This document shows positions 22,481 through 34,184 of a DNA stretch of 64,000 nt, piece after piece (within the stretch, counting starts at the first letter, position 1; each line of letters opens with the position of its first letter). Where the stretch lies: positions 62,001 through 126,000 of the forward strand of contig PDNB01000016.1 in assembly GCA_002573585.1 (NCBI GenBank), in the 5' to 3' direction. The DNA is from Helicocarpus griseus UAMH5409. Taxonomy: Eukaryota > Ascomycota > Eurotiomycetes > Onygenales > Ajellomycetaceae. Position numbers and translations under genes: made by a program. The notes beneath the pieces are model-generated. The model did no database searches and was not told the DNA's origin. It saw only the letters and a program-made list of their open reading frames with translations.

Positions 22481-24049
22481 ATGAGCCATCCCTATTCTGC
22501 TAGCGAGGAGCAGGACTACTCCTACAGCGCGGGCAGTCAATATGGGCTTTCACAACCGTCCCTGCATTCCTACTCAGCAGCTCATCTTCTTTCCCCGTAC
22601 AGCCAACACTCCGCTGTTTCTTCCGAAAGCTCTCAATTATCTCCTCACTATGCAACATCACACTCGGTGTATGCCCAGACACAGCATCATTCTCCTCTAA
22701 CTCATGGGTACCAGTACCCGCCTCAGTACCTTGCCCAACCGAGGTACCCTGCTGCCCGGGGGTACTATCAAGACCCCCTGCGGGATGTCGAGATTGAAGA
22801 GCAGACATCATGTAATGACAATACAATGGCATCTGAGCCGGTGCTCCCACCACTAGAAGGGTTTCCAGATGTCGGAGAATTCGATCAGCTCGTGGCTAGG
22901 TAAGTATTTGCTTTGTGTACTCCACAGATGCTAGACACAAATTGCTGACTACAGTCTTCCTTAAGCTACGTTCAAGACCTGTCGGTCAAGAAGCAAGACA
23001 AAGCATTGATACACTCAAGGAGGGCGCGGAATATTAAGACCGTGCTCATCGATCCTAAAAATACCGCAATAGAGTCGGCGCAGTTTCGGTAAGAGAAACC
23101 CCTTATTTCGGAGCTAGGGAGGAGGGCAGTGAAAGTATCAACGATTGCCAGCCTAGCAATGCATCAGCATCATCCAAAGCTAACCTGTCATGTACTGCAG
23201 GTTCTGGGTCAAGAAGATGTTCAAACTTGAGCCAAGTGATGGCAGAATACCTGATGTACGTCTTCCTATAATCTGTCCGATATCTGTGGCACCCCTAGCT
23301 GATTGGTATCCGTGTACTCAAATACAGTCGAAAAGATTGATCTGCCATGAAGGAAAACCAGTTGCGATCCGAGAGAAGCTCTTCAAAATTCTGACAAAGG
23401 CGCACCAGCAGTGCCAGCATGGAGGTCGAGACAAGACATCTGCCCAAGTCCGAAGAATATATTCCTGGTACGTCTTAACCCCTGGCTTGGGGTGTACAAA
23501 AGCGACATTCAAACAAAGCAAAGACGACAGCCCTTTTCCGTCCGCCCTTGAGAGAGTTATGAGAAGACTAACAAGAACAACAGGGTCCCCAAAGAACTAA
23601 TCTCTCGCTTCGTCAAAATCTGTCCAACCTGCCAAGTTCGTCGCGGCGGCTCCCGCCTCACTCCGCCAAACTCCCGCAGGGGCTCTCCCAAACTCGCCAC
23701 CCTCCCAAACCCCCAACTCCTCTCGCCACCAGGCTCCCGTCGCGACTCCATCATCGGCCGTCCAGGCCTCGGAGCCGGACGGGAGTACTCCCACCACCAC
23801 ATCCCAGGCTCCGGCTGGGGCCATAGCCACAGCCACAGTCACAACCATGGCGGCCATCATGCCCTCCATCACAACCAGTACCAACATCACGTCAATCCCT
23901 TAGCACCGACGGGGCTGGGGACGCTGCCACGGTCCATGTCCAGCGCTATGGATGGCATGCCCGGTGGAGGTATGCATTTGGGGTCCAGTCATCTTGACTA
24001 TCACACTTCGTACGAGGAGGCGCATGCGATTCAGGATTCTCATTATTAA
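22481..24049 (+). CDS. Protein with integrase-type H2C2 zinc-binding domain, putative regulator
   Basis: Five exons: 22481..22899, 22966..23088, 23201..23255, 23328..23467 and 23584..24049, giving 400 residues. The N-terminal 115 residues are Ser/Tyr/Gln/His-rich (YSYSAGSQYGLSQPSLHSYS), like activation regions of transcription factors. Residues of about 150-200 are basic (HSRRARNIKT, FWVKKMFKLEPSDGRIPD). Residues 205-265 match the zinc-binding N-terminal domain of retroelement integrases: His225 and His230, the GGRDKTSAQVRRIYSW helix, then Cys259-x2-Cys262 in ICPTCQVRR. The C-terminus is His/Gly/Ser-rich with a short HSHSHSHNHGGHH run. No DDE catalytic core or reverse transcriptase is present, so this is a host gene and not a transposon. 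DNA binding or protein interaction is inferred. The intron positions inside the zinc domain keep frame. Confidence 0.75.
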
Positions 24050-24313
24050 AAGAAAAGAGCAGGAGATGGAGTGTGTGTGTGCGCCTTTTTTGGCATCTCT
24101 GGTATAACGGGATAGACAGACAGAGAGCATGACAGTATTTGTCAGCATTGGGTTTCTCTTATATCTTTTTTTTCCTAATCGCTGTCGGTGCATCTGGTGA
24201 TTTGGTGATTTGGTATTCTTCTTTTCTCTTCTTTGACACTGATTGGTATACGGCATTGCTTCATCTTCTTACGTCTCCTATTCACATTTGGCATGGGTAT
24301 CGGATACAGTTCG

Positions 24314-24317
<4 letters not shown>

Positions 24318-24361
<44 letters not shown>

Positions 24362-24395
24362 CCTTTTCCCTTTCCCTTTCCCTTTCCCTTTTTCT
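24318..24395 (+). repeat. T44 homopolymer followed by (CCCTTT)n-like tract
   Basis: Uninterrupted T from 24318 to 24361, then about five units of TTTCCC-type repeat. It lies about 270 bp downstream of the H2C2 gene stop. Confidence 0.85.
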
Positions 24396-24963
24396 CCTTT
24401 ACTTCCTATCCTTTTCTTTGCTGCTATTTCCTTTCTCTTTTGTCTTTTTAACTGAAATGTTTACGGGTTTTCCTTTGCGGTCATGGGGTTTTGGGGTTTT
24501 TCAAAAATCGAGATTGCAAAAAGAAACAAAAAGGGTGGGAAATCAGAAAAAGGGAAAACCTTTTCCATGCATTATTTAATCACTTCTTCTTCTTCTTCTT
24601 TCTTTTTCTATCTTTTCATTTCCTTTTTCCATTGCAAAGGCTTGCTTCGAGTTTTATATCCGCTCGCAAAACATAGAAAACTTTGAACGCTTTGGCCTTT
24701 TTTTTTCAGCAATTTTTCCACGCCAAAAACAGGCACATGCATGTGGCATGTTGTTTGTAAAAAGAGTTTTCACTTAAACTGCCAGCAGCTGAATATATTG
24801 CTACAAACTCTTTCAATTCTTCTCTGAATAAGTCTCTCCAAGTGCATCGGTGAGAATTCCTCAGAAAGAGGGATAAAAAAGAAATATAAGATGTCAAGAG
24901 AAAATCAGAATGGAGAGAGGAATGAGTTGTATTATTTATCAGAAGAGACTGATCTACCTACTC

Positions 24964-24988
24964 TACCTACCTACCTACCTACCTACCT
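24964..24988. repeat. (CTAC)6 microsatellite
   Basis: Tandem CTAC units, the reverse complement of the TAGG repeat near 14100. Confidence 0.85.
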
Positions 24989-25534
24989 ATATATAATTAG
25001 GTGTGGAAACTTGAAATTGACAACTGAAAATCTCTTAGTCTTCTTTTCTGCACATCACTCACTCATTAATATCATTGTTTATCACCTCTCTCCATGTGCT
25101 CCTCTTCTCCCTCTCTATACTTACTATCACTCTTCTTGTATTTGCATTCACATAAACCCCTTTTTCAAAATACATATACAGTTTTCAACTACATGCATAT
25201 ACATCTACACCGTCTAATATCTCAGCAACACTTCCACCCAGGAAACCAGAAGTCAAAGAGAAGAAATCAAGTACGGAAAAGAAAAAAAGAAAAACAATAA
25301 GATTCACCACAATACCAACAAGAGTAAAAAAAAGAAAAAGAAAAAAAACAGTATATCACTGTGTAAAAAAGTGTAAAAGTAGGAAAAAAATCAGAATCAC
25401 TCGGAAAATCACACAAAGGAAAAAAGAAAAAGGAAAAAGAGGCGGCTAAGCAATGCTAACGAAAATGAAAAAAATAAGAGAAACAACATTTTGTATATGA
25501 TAATTACAAATCAATCGACTTCAAATATCGATTC

Positions 25535-28448
25535 TCACGCCGCCGACGCACCACCCAGGCGTTGCTGCTCCTCCACCGCACTGCCAATCATGAAGTTATT
25601 ATCCGGGTTCCCAGTCTCCTTGGCGGCCGAGCAGCGGGCCATTGTCGGGGAGCTATATCACACACACAAATTGTTAGCATCATCACCACTATATTAAAAA
25701 ACCTTGCGCAGCGCGCCATCAAATTAAAGAAAAGGAAGAAAAACGGGGGGGTGATATAACTCACCTCCTCGAAATAACGTCCGTGAAGTAAAAGTTCTCA
25801 ATAACCCTCCTAAACGGCTCCCCAGAGACCTGCGCACCCTTATTCTGATCCACAAGCTGCACCCGGCTCAGCGCCGCCAAAACCGACGACGTAGGCTCCA
25901 CGTAATCATAACGTCTCAGTGCAGGCGAGATCATCTCCATGCGATCCCGCAGCATCTCTACATCGTCATATGGCAGCGGTGCGCCGAGGAACTCGCTGAC
26001 GGCACGGATGATCTTCCAGTCGTCGCGGGCCGCGCCGGGCGGCGAGCAGGCTGCGCGGGTCATTTGCACGCGGCCTTCGGTGTTGACGTAGGTGCCTGCC
26101 TTTTCGGTGTAGGCGGCGCCAGGCAGGACGACGTCGGCGAGCATGGCGCCGCGGTCGCCGTGGTGGCCCTGGTAGACGACAAAGGCGTCCTTGGGGATGT
26201 CGGCTTCGGCGACCTCGTCGGCGCCCAGGAGCCAGAGCATCTTGGGCTTGGTGGCGGCGACGTCGGGGGAAGGCGTGGTGAAGCCGACTTCGTAGGCGCC
26301 GGAGCGCGAGGCGGCGCGCTGCAGCACGTTGTAGCCCTGCCAGTCGGCGTTGTTGAAGGTGGCGCCGTTCTTGTCGACGAAGCCGCCGACGGTTTCGAAG
26401 ATGGCCTTGGCGTCGGCGTGTTCGGCGGCGGCGGAGCCGACGATGATCATGGGCCGTTTGGCAGAGGCGAGGGTCTTGCCGAAGGGGCCGGCGAGGGCGG
26501 CTTTGAGATCGGCGGCGTTGGTGCCGAGGTGCTCAAAGTCAAATGTACTGTCAAAGGTTTCGCCGACGAGGCCGATCTGGAGGTCGGAGCGGAGGTATTG
26601 TTTGCGGATGCGTGCGTTGAGGACGGCGGCTTCATGACGAGGGTTGGTCGCGACGAGGAGGATGGCGTCGGCATCTTCAATGCCGTAGATCTTGGAGTTG
26701 AAGAGGTAGTTTGATCGCACGTCAACGCCGTGGGCGATGGGGGAGCTGCCGCCTGGCTGATCGAGACCAAGGTTATCGGATCCAAGCTTGTTGGCGAGAT
26801 CCTTCATGGCGACCAGAGACTCGGTTTCGACGAGGTGTCCAGCAATAGCCTTAAATTCGTTGGGTCCAGGGGCAAGCGTCTTGTACGCAACTTCGATTTG
26901 TGTCAGGGCCTGCTCCCACGTTACAGGAACGAACTTGTTATCCTTCCTGATCAAGGGAGTAGTGAGTCGTTGGGTCCGCAGTCCGTCACAAGCAAATCTA
27001 GTCTTGTCGTTGATCCACTCCTCATTGACATCGTCATTGAGTCTGGGCAGGATGCGCATGACTTCCATGCCGCGAGAGTCTACTCTGATATTCGATCCCA
27101 GGCCGTCCAAAACATCAACGGTCTCGGTATGTTGCAGCTCCCATGGTCGTGCGCGGAAAGCATATGGTTTTGAAGTCAGGGCACCAACGGGACACAGATC
27201 GATAACGTTGGCAGACAATTCCGAATCCAGGTTCCTTTCCAGATAGGTGCCAATCTGCATCTCGTTTCCGCGGCCCGTGGTTCCCAGCTCGGGAGCGCCA
27301 GCAACGTCGTTTGCGAAACGGACACAGCGTGTGCAGTGGATACATCGGTTCATCGAGGTCTTGATCAGGGGGCCCATGTTTTTATCCTCCACGGCACGCT
27401 TGCCACCAACTTCATGGAACCGACCACGGTCAGCGCCATATCTCATCGACTGATCCTGCAGGTCACATTCGCCTCCTTGGTCACAAATAGGGCAGTCCAG
27501 GGGATGGTTGGCGAGGAGGAATTCCATGACGCCTTCTCTGGCTTTGTGTGTGAGGGGCGAGTTGGTCTTGACGACCATTCCTGGCTGGACGGGCCATGCA
27601 CATGATGCGACTGGTTTAGGGGCTCGTTCGACCTCGACTAGACACATTCGGCCTGTTTGATGTTAGTATTTGTATTTTGTAGTAGTGAAATAGAAGAAAA
27701 CGTGGACGTACAGTTTCCTGCAATCAACAGTTTCCTAGAATCCTGTTTAATATCGATCACCAAAGACAGAACCAAACAAGTTGCAACTTACTCATGATAA
27801 CAATATCTGCAAAAACATAGTTAGCTATCAAAACACTACATGATAAACCACAAATGAGGCCATAATGGCCATGCCTGACATCTAACATCTAACATACCTA
27901 GGAATGGTGGCCCCCGCCTTCTCGCAAGCTTGAATCAAAGCCGAGCCAGCTGTTATGCCAATCGTCAGCACGCCCACCATTTATTTCCTATACCGCCAGT
28001 ACGGCCAGAGGTTCATAGTTGTATTTCAAAGCATTCCAACCCAACCCACTCATCGATAGCGTCTCAACACGATCAAAAACACGACTAACCTTCAATCGAA
28101 ACCTTCTTCCCGTCTGTAGGAAACAGCAATTAGTCAGTATACGCCATTCAAATAAAAGCAAATCAATAAAGCCCATCCGCATATATTTCTCCACCAGTCT
28201 CTCATTCTCATCCCAACCCATTCCCATCCAATCCGATCCCCCCCCTCCTCTCCCCTCCACCGAAACAAAACAAAACAAGAAAAGCCAACAAGCAACGCAC
28301 CAATAGTAAGCTCAACCTCCGCCTTCCGAGCAGGGGTACTCGCAAACCCCCTCGTTAAGCAATTGAATCTGGAGGACTGTGTGTATTGATATTTCCGCGA
28401 GCGAGCGGCGGCACGCAGGAGTTGCGGCCGCATTTTCGTCTTATACAC
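25535..28448 (-). CDS. nuo78: NADH:ubiquinone oxidoreductase 75-78 kDa subunit, mitochondrial (complex I)
   Basis: Iron-sulfur subunit of the complex I matrix arm, passing electrons from the flavin subunit toward ubiquinone. Seven exons: 28448..28301, 28113..28090, 27949..27898, 27806..27792, 27734..27712, 27652..25765 and 25652..25535, giving 755 residues (750 if the second ATG at 28433 is used). The basic N-terminus with RGFAST is a mitochondrial presequence. Spliced exons give VELTIDGKKVSIEAGSALIQ, IPRYCYHEKLLIAGNCRMC and the 2Fe-2S ligands. HPLDCPICDQGGECDLQDQ, NRCIHCTRCVRF and LCPVGALTSKP carry the remaining cluster cysteines. The last exon encodes SSPTMARCSAAKE as in other fungi. Exons of 15, 23, 24 and 52 nt near the 5' end are exceptionally small. 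A CCAATCA box lies in the promoter. Confidence 0.95.
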
Positions 28449-29683
28449 CTCAGCGGGTCAACCTCTCGACAAAGGAAAGCAGTAAAAAGACAAGAGAGAG
28501 ATATGACAAGGGGGGCGAGGGGGGTTGTAATCTGTATGTCAACCCCGCGTGTTGGAATATCAATTGACCCTCTGTTAAAGAAGACTGTTGATGTTGATGG
28601 AGGAGGAGTGTTCGGGGATCGGATGTTGGATGTTCAGGCTGGCTGTCCAAGAAGGGTTTAGCGCGCACACACAACGGCGGCGTCGCTGAGCAAAGAAATG
28701 TAAGAGCCCTGATTGGCTGGACGTTGAAACTTATTAGTAATGAATTAATAATGAGGAACAACTATCTTCCCTTCCGAGCCCACCACCCGCCAATATTTCA
28801 TTTATTCTCATTATTATTCTCAATTCTTTCCTTCTTCTTCTCTTTTTAAAAAGTATACTCATTTACGGACATAGTTTATTGTAGGTAGAACGGGATCTCA
28901 AATATCCTGTTAAAAAGGGATATTTGAATATTTGCACCCTTCTCCCTCTACAGTATGCTCCCAGAGAAACCTGTCTAAAAAACAGAGTGCGCCGTAGCTG
29001 GAGCGGCTTAGGGTTCTCTTTCTATAGAGAGGGCTCGATGAGGGTAGTGTTCCTTACCGACGGTTGCTACATTGCTTGCTTCTTTATTTCAGTGTTGAAA
29101 TGAGGTGGGATGGATGATATGGTGGGAAGAGATAATATAATGATGAAACACATCATACATACTCAGATCGAATCAATAGGAATGAATATAAAATATCAAT
29201 AAGTTAAATTCTATATCGCTGTTTTACAAGTGAAGAATAATTAAAGGATATCTTTCTTTTTCCACCTATCCTCCATCCTCCACTGCCTGCCCCTTCCCTC
29301 CTCATCAACACCTATCCTCACAGAAATAAGGAAACCCCCGCGTTAAATACAAGGATAACAACACAATATAAACACAGTAGAAGTTAAAAAACAAGCCACA
29401 TATCTATCCAGGATCGCTCTCGTATATATAGTAGGTAGCAGCACGTAGTAGTAGTAGTAACAAAGTAGTAAAGGTGTGCAAGAAAAGTACAAGAAAAAAA
29501 AAGAACTCCTCCCTTGTGCATCCCTTCAAAATTGAAGAATGAAGGAATCCCATCAATTAATCGAGTGGGAAAAAAAAGAAAAGAATGAAAAGTAAAAAAC
29601 ACCAAACCCGTGTCTCGAACAAACGCCAAGATCTGTTTAAACCCCCAGATAGAACGAATATATCAAAAAATACGTAAAACCGT
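28449..29683. other. nuo78 promoter and TPT-gene 3' flank
   Basis: Upstream region of nuo78 (minus strand), then AT-rich 3' flank of the next minus-strand gene. Apart from the CCAAT box at 28710-28716, nothing distinctive was recognised. Confidence 0.6.
28710..28716 (-). promoter_or_regulatory. CCAATCA box upstream of nuo78
   Basis: On the minus strand the sequence reads GCCAATCAGGG, about 265 bp upstream of the start. HAP-complex control of respiratory genes through such boxes is well established in fungi. Its use here is inferred. Confidence 0.55.
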
Positions 29684-31738
29684 CTATTGCGCGGGAGTGG
29701 ACTGAGAATCGCCTTCTTGCCACGTCGATTCCTGCTTCGTTCCAGGAGGCAGCCATACAGCACTCGTCTTTCGTGAGTGTCGGTTTGGCGACGTGTCTTC
29801 CTTTCTCGAGCTGGTGGGAGCCGTCGAATACTCCGTCTGCGCTTTCGCGGGTGGCGGGAACGCGTACCCGTTCGAGTCCCACGGTATGCTTGGGGTGTGT
29901 CTATTCAGCGGGAGAAGGTTCTTCTTATTATGGAAATGGTCTGCGTTGGCGCGTCGGTCTGCGGCGTCATCATGGCTGGTGCGGTCGTAGAGGTAGAGGC
30001 CCAGGAATGTCAGGCCGATGCCCAACGCTTGGATGGGGGTTGTCGAACTGCCGAACCACACAATGGCCACGACAATGACAAATACGCGCTTGATTAATGA
30101 GGCGACGGAGTAGGAGACGGGTGAAATCATGGATAGAATTACAAACGCGAGGATGTTCTGCGCGAAATGGGATAGGCCGTTGAAGAAGAATTCGAACATC
30201 AGGGCCGCGTGGTCTAGCCTGCCCTTTTTGTTGGAAAGGTCTATGGAGCCGTCATGCAAAAAGTCCTTGATTAGCTGGTATCCCTCGGATGCAAACCAGA
30301 TTGGCAAGGTGAGAAGAAAGGCCAATCCGGAGCAGTAGTAGAGCAAGTTGAGCTTGTCGAGTTTGCGGGGATTGTGATGGCCTTCGGCTTCGGCGCGGGC
30401 TGCTTCGTTGAAGAGCTTTTTGGAGAAGATGTTTTGCGAGACGAATATGAGGGCAGCGAGGAAAGACCAGAGGATACCGAAGAAGTTTGTCGAAAACCCG
30501 GAAGAGCAAGCAAGCATCACGCCGGTTGTGAGTGGGATGAGAGAAAGATACGTTGCCCGAGCATACCGAATTCTGAAAAGGCAGCGATAGGCAAGCACTG
30601 TGAACAACGGCGACAGACCCTTGATAGTATGCACCATTGAAACCGGTATTTGAGACGTGGCCATGGAGCTGAGAATATGACCTAGAAGTTGAAATACGGC
30701 CAGAGGGAGCGCGGTTCTAATAACGTCAAGAGAGGGTCTCCGCAGGCCATTTTTCAGGGCGGGGATAGCCCGTCGCAGCGACGGAAACACGGACGCGAGG
30801 CTGGTGAGGACAGAACACCATATTGAGACAAAAGCGAATTGGACGATGGTAAGAGTAATGGGTTTAGGGAGGGTAGTGAGAATGGATTTGGAAGATGTGT
30901 TTGTGAGGGCGGAGGTCATGTACCAGATGATACAAAGGACCTAGATGATGACGAATGGTTAATTTCCCGCGCCGCCCCAAATATTTTTTTTCCCTCCCTT
31001 AATAGGGGAGGTATAATAACAACACGAGCCAGGGGAGCCACATACGATGAGTTTGTAAGAGATAGGAGCCTTTAGAGCCTCTGCGAGTTCCTGGGCATTA
31101 ACGCTGACACTGGTGCCGCGGGTTCTGAAGCCGCCTATGGCATCGCTGACACTTTTTCGCGGGCGCTGCTTAGGACCTAAGGGCGGGAGAGAAGCTTGTT
31201 TCCGGGGCGGCCACTTGGAGCTCTGGGAGTAGCGCAAAGAGTGGGAGGGGAGGGGGAGGCTGCTGAGGTTGTCGAGAGAGGAGGATTGGTCCGACGAGGA
31301 GGGCGGAGGGCTTTCGTCTTCAAAGGACGGGAATTTGTCCAAGGGGGCGCCCTGGGCGGCGGAGGAGGACATGGCCATATGCGGGTGCCAATTGGGGGAG
31401 AGCACGGAAGAATGCTGCCCCGAGCCAACGACTGTCGTAGTACTCATGCTCAGACTAAGGCTGAGCAGAGAAGAGACAGGAGGAGAGACGTGGTGGTGGT
31501 GTTGGTGATGATGGTGATAATAAAGGTGGTGGTGGTGTCGGAGGTTGAAGTTGAAGTCGTAGTCGTAGTCGTAGGCGGTGTTGGTGGCAGAAGAGTCTGA
31601 ATGGCGGCGAGCCCTGGTGGTGATTCTGCCCCGACCACGCCCAGACTCAGCAGCATCAACGACATCTGCTCCACGACTCACCACGCTCCCCGCTAATTGG
31701 GCCATGTCTGCCTGTGTGTATTCAGCGGGATAGTGCAT
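29684..31738 (-). CDS. Triose-phosphate-transporter (TPT/DMT) family membrane protein, Sly41-like
   Basis: Two exons, 31738..31046 and 30940..29684 (intron GTATGT..TAG), give 649 residues. The join falls in the first helix and yields KLIVLCIIWYMTSALTNTSS, the family's opening signature. About ten hydrophobic segments follow, with SSMATSQIPVSMVHTIKGLS, ARATYLSLIPLTTGVMLAC, FFNGLSHFAQNILAFVILSM and the helix-9 motif SVASLIKRVFVIVVAIVWF. These place it among nucleotide-sugar/TPT-like carriers; the yeast relative Sly41 acts in ER-Golgi transport. The substrate cannot be read from sequence. The first 200 residues are an unusual soluble extension with alternating Tyr-Asp, a His-rich run and a poly-Ser region. 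The C-terminal 90 residues are polar and cytosolic. Confidence 0.8.
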
Positions 31739-34184
31739 GGTGAAGAAGAGGAATATATCTAGAGGTGACAGACAGTAAGTAGTGAGGAGGCCATCTCTAT
31801 CTATATATTATTATATTATATATGCTTCTCTCTGCCACGCACTCCCCTCTCCCGCAGCTTCCTTCGTTTCAACGCCGGCCCTGGTTCGTATCAAACTCTG
31901 GCTGAACTTACCTATACACCAGATATATCTATATTTTATATTCTATTCCTCTCCTCTGGAATTATATCTACATCTATACACCATATTCACCTCTGTCCTA
32001 CCATTTATTAGATATCGAATGCTGATAATAATAGTAGCAAACGCCACCCACGAATATCTGTAACCTTCCATCTCAGACAATCTCAACGACTCAACCTTAC
32101 GCGCAAGCATCGAACAGGGCTGGGCATAGAATCCCTGCCCCACTGTTTCTTAACTTTCTGACGACAAAACAATAAATTGTCCGCCGTATCAATCAAATCC
32201 GCCGATTCAAATGCAACCTTAGGCCAAGACAAACTGCCAGCCTACCGTGACGTCAAATTACAGTTACAGCTAGTAAATCAGTTTGAACTACTGAGGAGGC
32301 TGCGGGTGCGCACATGGTTGGCTTCGGGCTTCAGCCTTCGAGAAACTTATCTCTTCTGCGTCAATTTTGGGGGGTAAAAAAAAGAGACTGTTGAAACTTG
32401 AATCTGTCAAAGTGGGCCACTCTCTGCAACACGCAGCACTATTATTGCAACCCTTTTGGCCGGAGACTGCCGTTGTGCACCACGGTCCTCTCCTTGGAAT
32501 ACTATCCAGAGAACATTTATCAACGAAGCTATCTCGAGATAACGGCCTTATTGCATATCCTTCAAGAGAAATAACCCCTCTTCACGCCCCTCCTTCGAGA
32601 TGCAGTGCTGATCGGTCCTCCCAGGGATAACATAATATAATTTGACGTTTCTAGAAGATATGCTTGCTGCTCAATCCCTACTACTATCAGGCCCTGTTTC
32701 GTAGATCTTCGCCCTATGCCGTATGCCGACTGGCGATATCGGCTGCATCGGTCCGCTAACAGAATAATAATAAACTTACCGGGCTGTCATTGCGAAATGT
32801 ATGACCTTTAGGCTTCAGAGAAGCTAAAAACGAAACATTGATTCTGTTAACTCGTCGGTTGCTGAAATTGAGAAAATATCCCGCCACTATGCGTACTGGC
32901 ATAAAAGGACGCATACTATGTATCAGACAAGCAGTTGTACGCACGCAATTGTTACAAAACATATCACTCGTCTTTCCCGCTCGTGTCCGACTGAAAACCT
33001 CGCACACAGGCAGGACTTCTGCTAACTATGTTTCTGGAATCTGCAGCAGTAGTGTCACTGGATTAATGGTAAGTCACGGCGATCCAGGAGATCCCGAACA
33101 GGGGACCTGGCTACTGATACCGTGAGACGGGTCAAACTCCGCTTGGCTACAGGGAAGAAACACCGAGCTTCCCGTTTTGACGAGTGACTGACTGGTCAAT
33201 AATTGACACGGGTACATTTCTCCGGAGTGCTGCTGCTGTTTGAAGATGAGGAGGAGGTCTTTCTTGTTGTGCTTCACTTTTCTTCTGAAATACACGATGT
33301 CGTACATGTAGATCTTTCAAAGCCAGAGAGGGTGATCATCAGATAGCAAGCAGCGGCAGTTAATTAAGAATATATTAACAGAACCACATATCTCGGAGAC
33401 ACTGTCCAAGTAGTACATGTACATGTACATGCCATACATACTCTGATGATGAACAGACTTCCCGTTCACCCATAAACTCTACATCTTTTCTTCTTGGACT
33501 GTTTCCACGGTTTCCCAGAAGCTTGAACTGTGCTTGGCGATGCTTGGCGATATCTTTTGCACTTTACGGGGGATCAAAGTATCGCCGTTGCCGGTGGACG
33601 ACGACGGGGAAATAATAATTATTGAAACAGCCTAGGAAGAGCAAAAGAGCAAAAGAGCACGATTCAATCTCCTTGAAACACCCGGCCATGATTCGTCGTT
33701 GATTCGGTCCAGCAGCATCCCGGGCGCGATTTTTCATGCGGGAACAAGCATCATTGGGAATAGTTGGGTGGGTGTGCTGGCTAAAACACGCTAGATTTCC
33801 AAACAACACCCCTCCCCGAGTTGTTGAATGATACATACCCGGGCCTTCCAGAATAATGAATTTGTTTATGCGGTGCTTTGATATGCATCATTGAATGCAA
33901 CTGTTTTCGTGCGGTTTCTACTTTGCCTGAAAGTGGACGGTTGTTGTACTCGTACAAGTAGATGCAGACGTCAGGACAGAAGTAAGGACTAGCTTCTATG
34001 CTGTGGCCTGCTTTTTTTTTTAAACGCTTTGAGATACCTCATATGCAAATTAGTGGTCAGCGTCATGAACAGCTACAGATTCTCTGTTGTTGAAGCTCTG
34101 CTTTTCACCACCTGCCGAGCTGGATAGCTAGTGATGTATAGAACGTCTAGCAGCTGACAAATAAACGGTCAGCAATTCGTCACG
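31739..34184. other. 2.4-kb divergent intergenic region
   Basis: Lies between the TPT gene (minus) and the hydrolase gene (plus). It contains TATA-like AT runs just upstream of 31738 (about 31800-31825), a TACATG repeat at 33414-33431 and a TACATGTA palindrome at 33303-33310. No coding frame resembles a known family. Confidence 0.55.
33414..33431. repeat. (TACATG)3 palindromic repeat
   Basis: Three direct TACATG units that also form overlapping self-complementary TACATGTA sites. The same octamer recurs in the 13-22 kb tract. Confidence 0.8.

Larger units (their letters stand above)
24050..25534. other. Convergent spacer rich in homopolymers and CTAC repeats
   Basis: Holds the 3' UTRs of the H2C2 gene and of nuo78. 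It contains a T44 run with a CCCTT-type tract, a CTAC microsatellite and long A-rich stretches near 25260-25480. No gene is supported. Confidence 0.6.

Noticed and set aside
23190..23600. H2C2 protein as a fragment of a gypsy retrotransposon
   Set aside because: No reverse transcriptase, RNase H, DDE core or LTR is found nearby, and the gene has several introns that keep frame.
26064..26714. 216-codon frame opposite nuo78
   Set aside because: It is antisense to a strongly conserved coding exon and is Gly/Val/Asp-rich, as expected for the complement of that exon.
29866..29890. CGTTCGAGTCCCACGG resembling a tRNA T-arm
   Set aside because: It lies inside a conserved transporter exon, and no acceptor stem, D-arm or anticodon arm could be placed around it.
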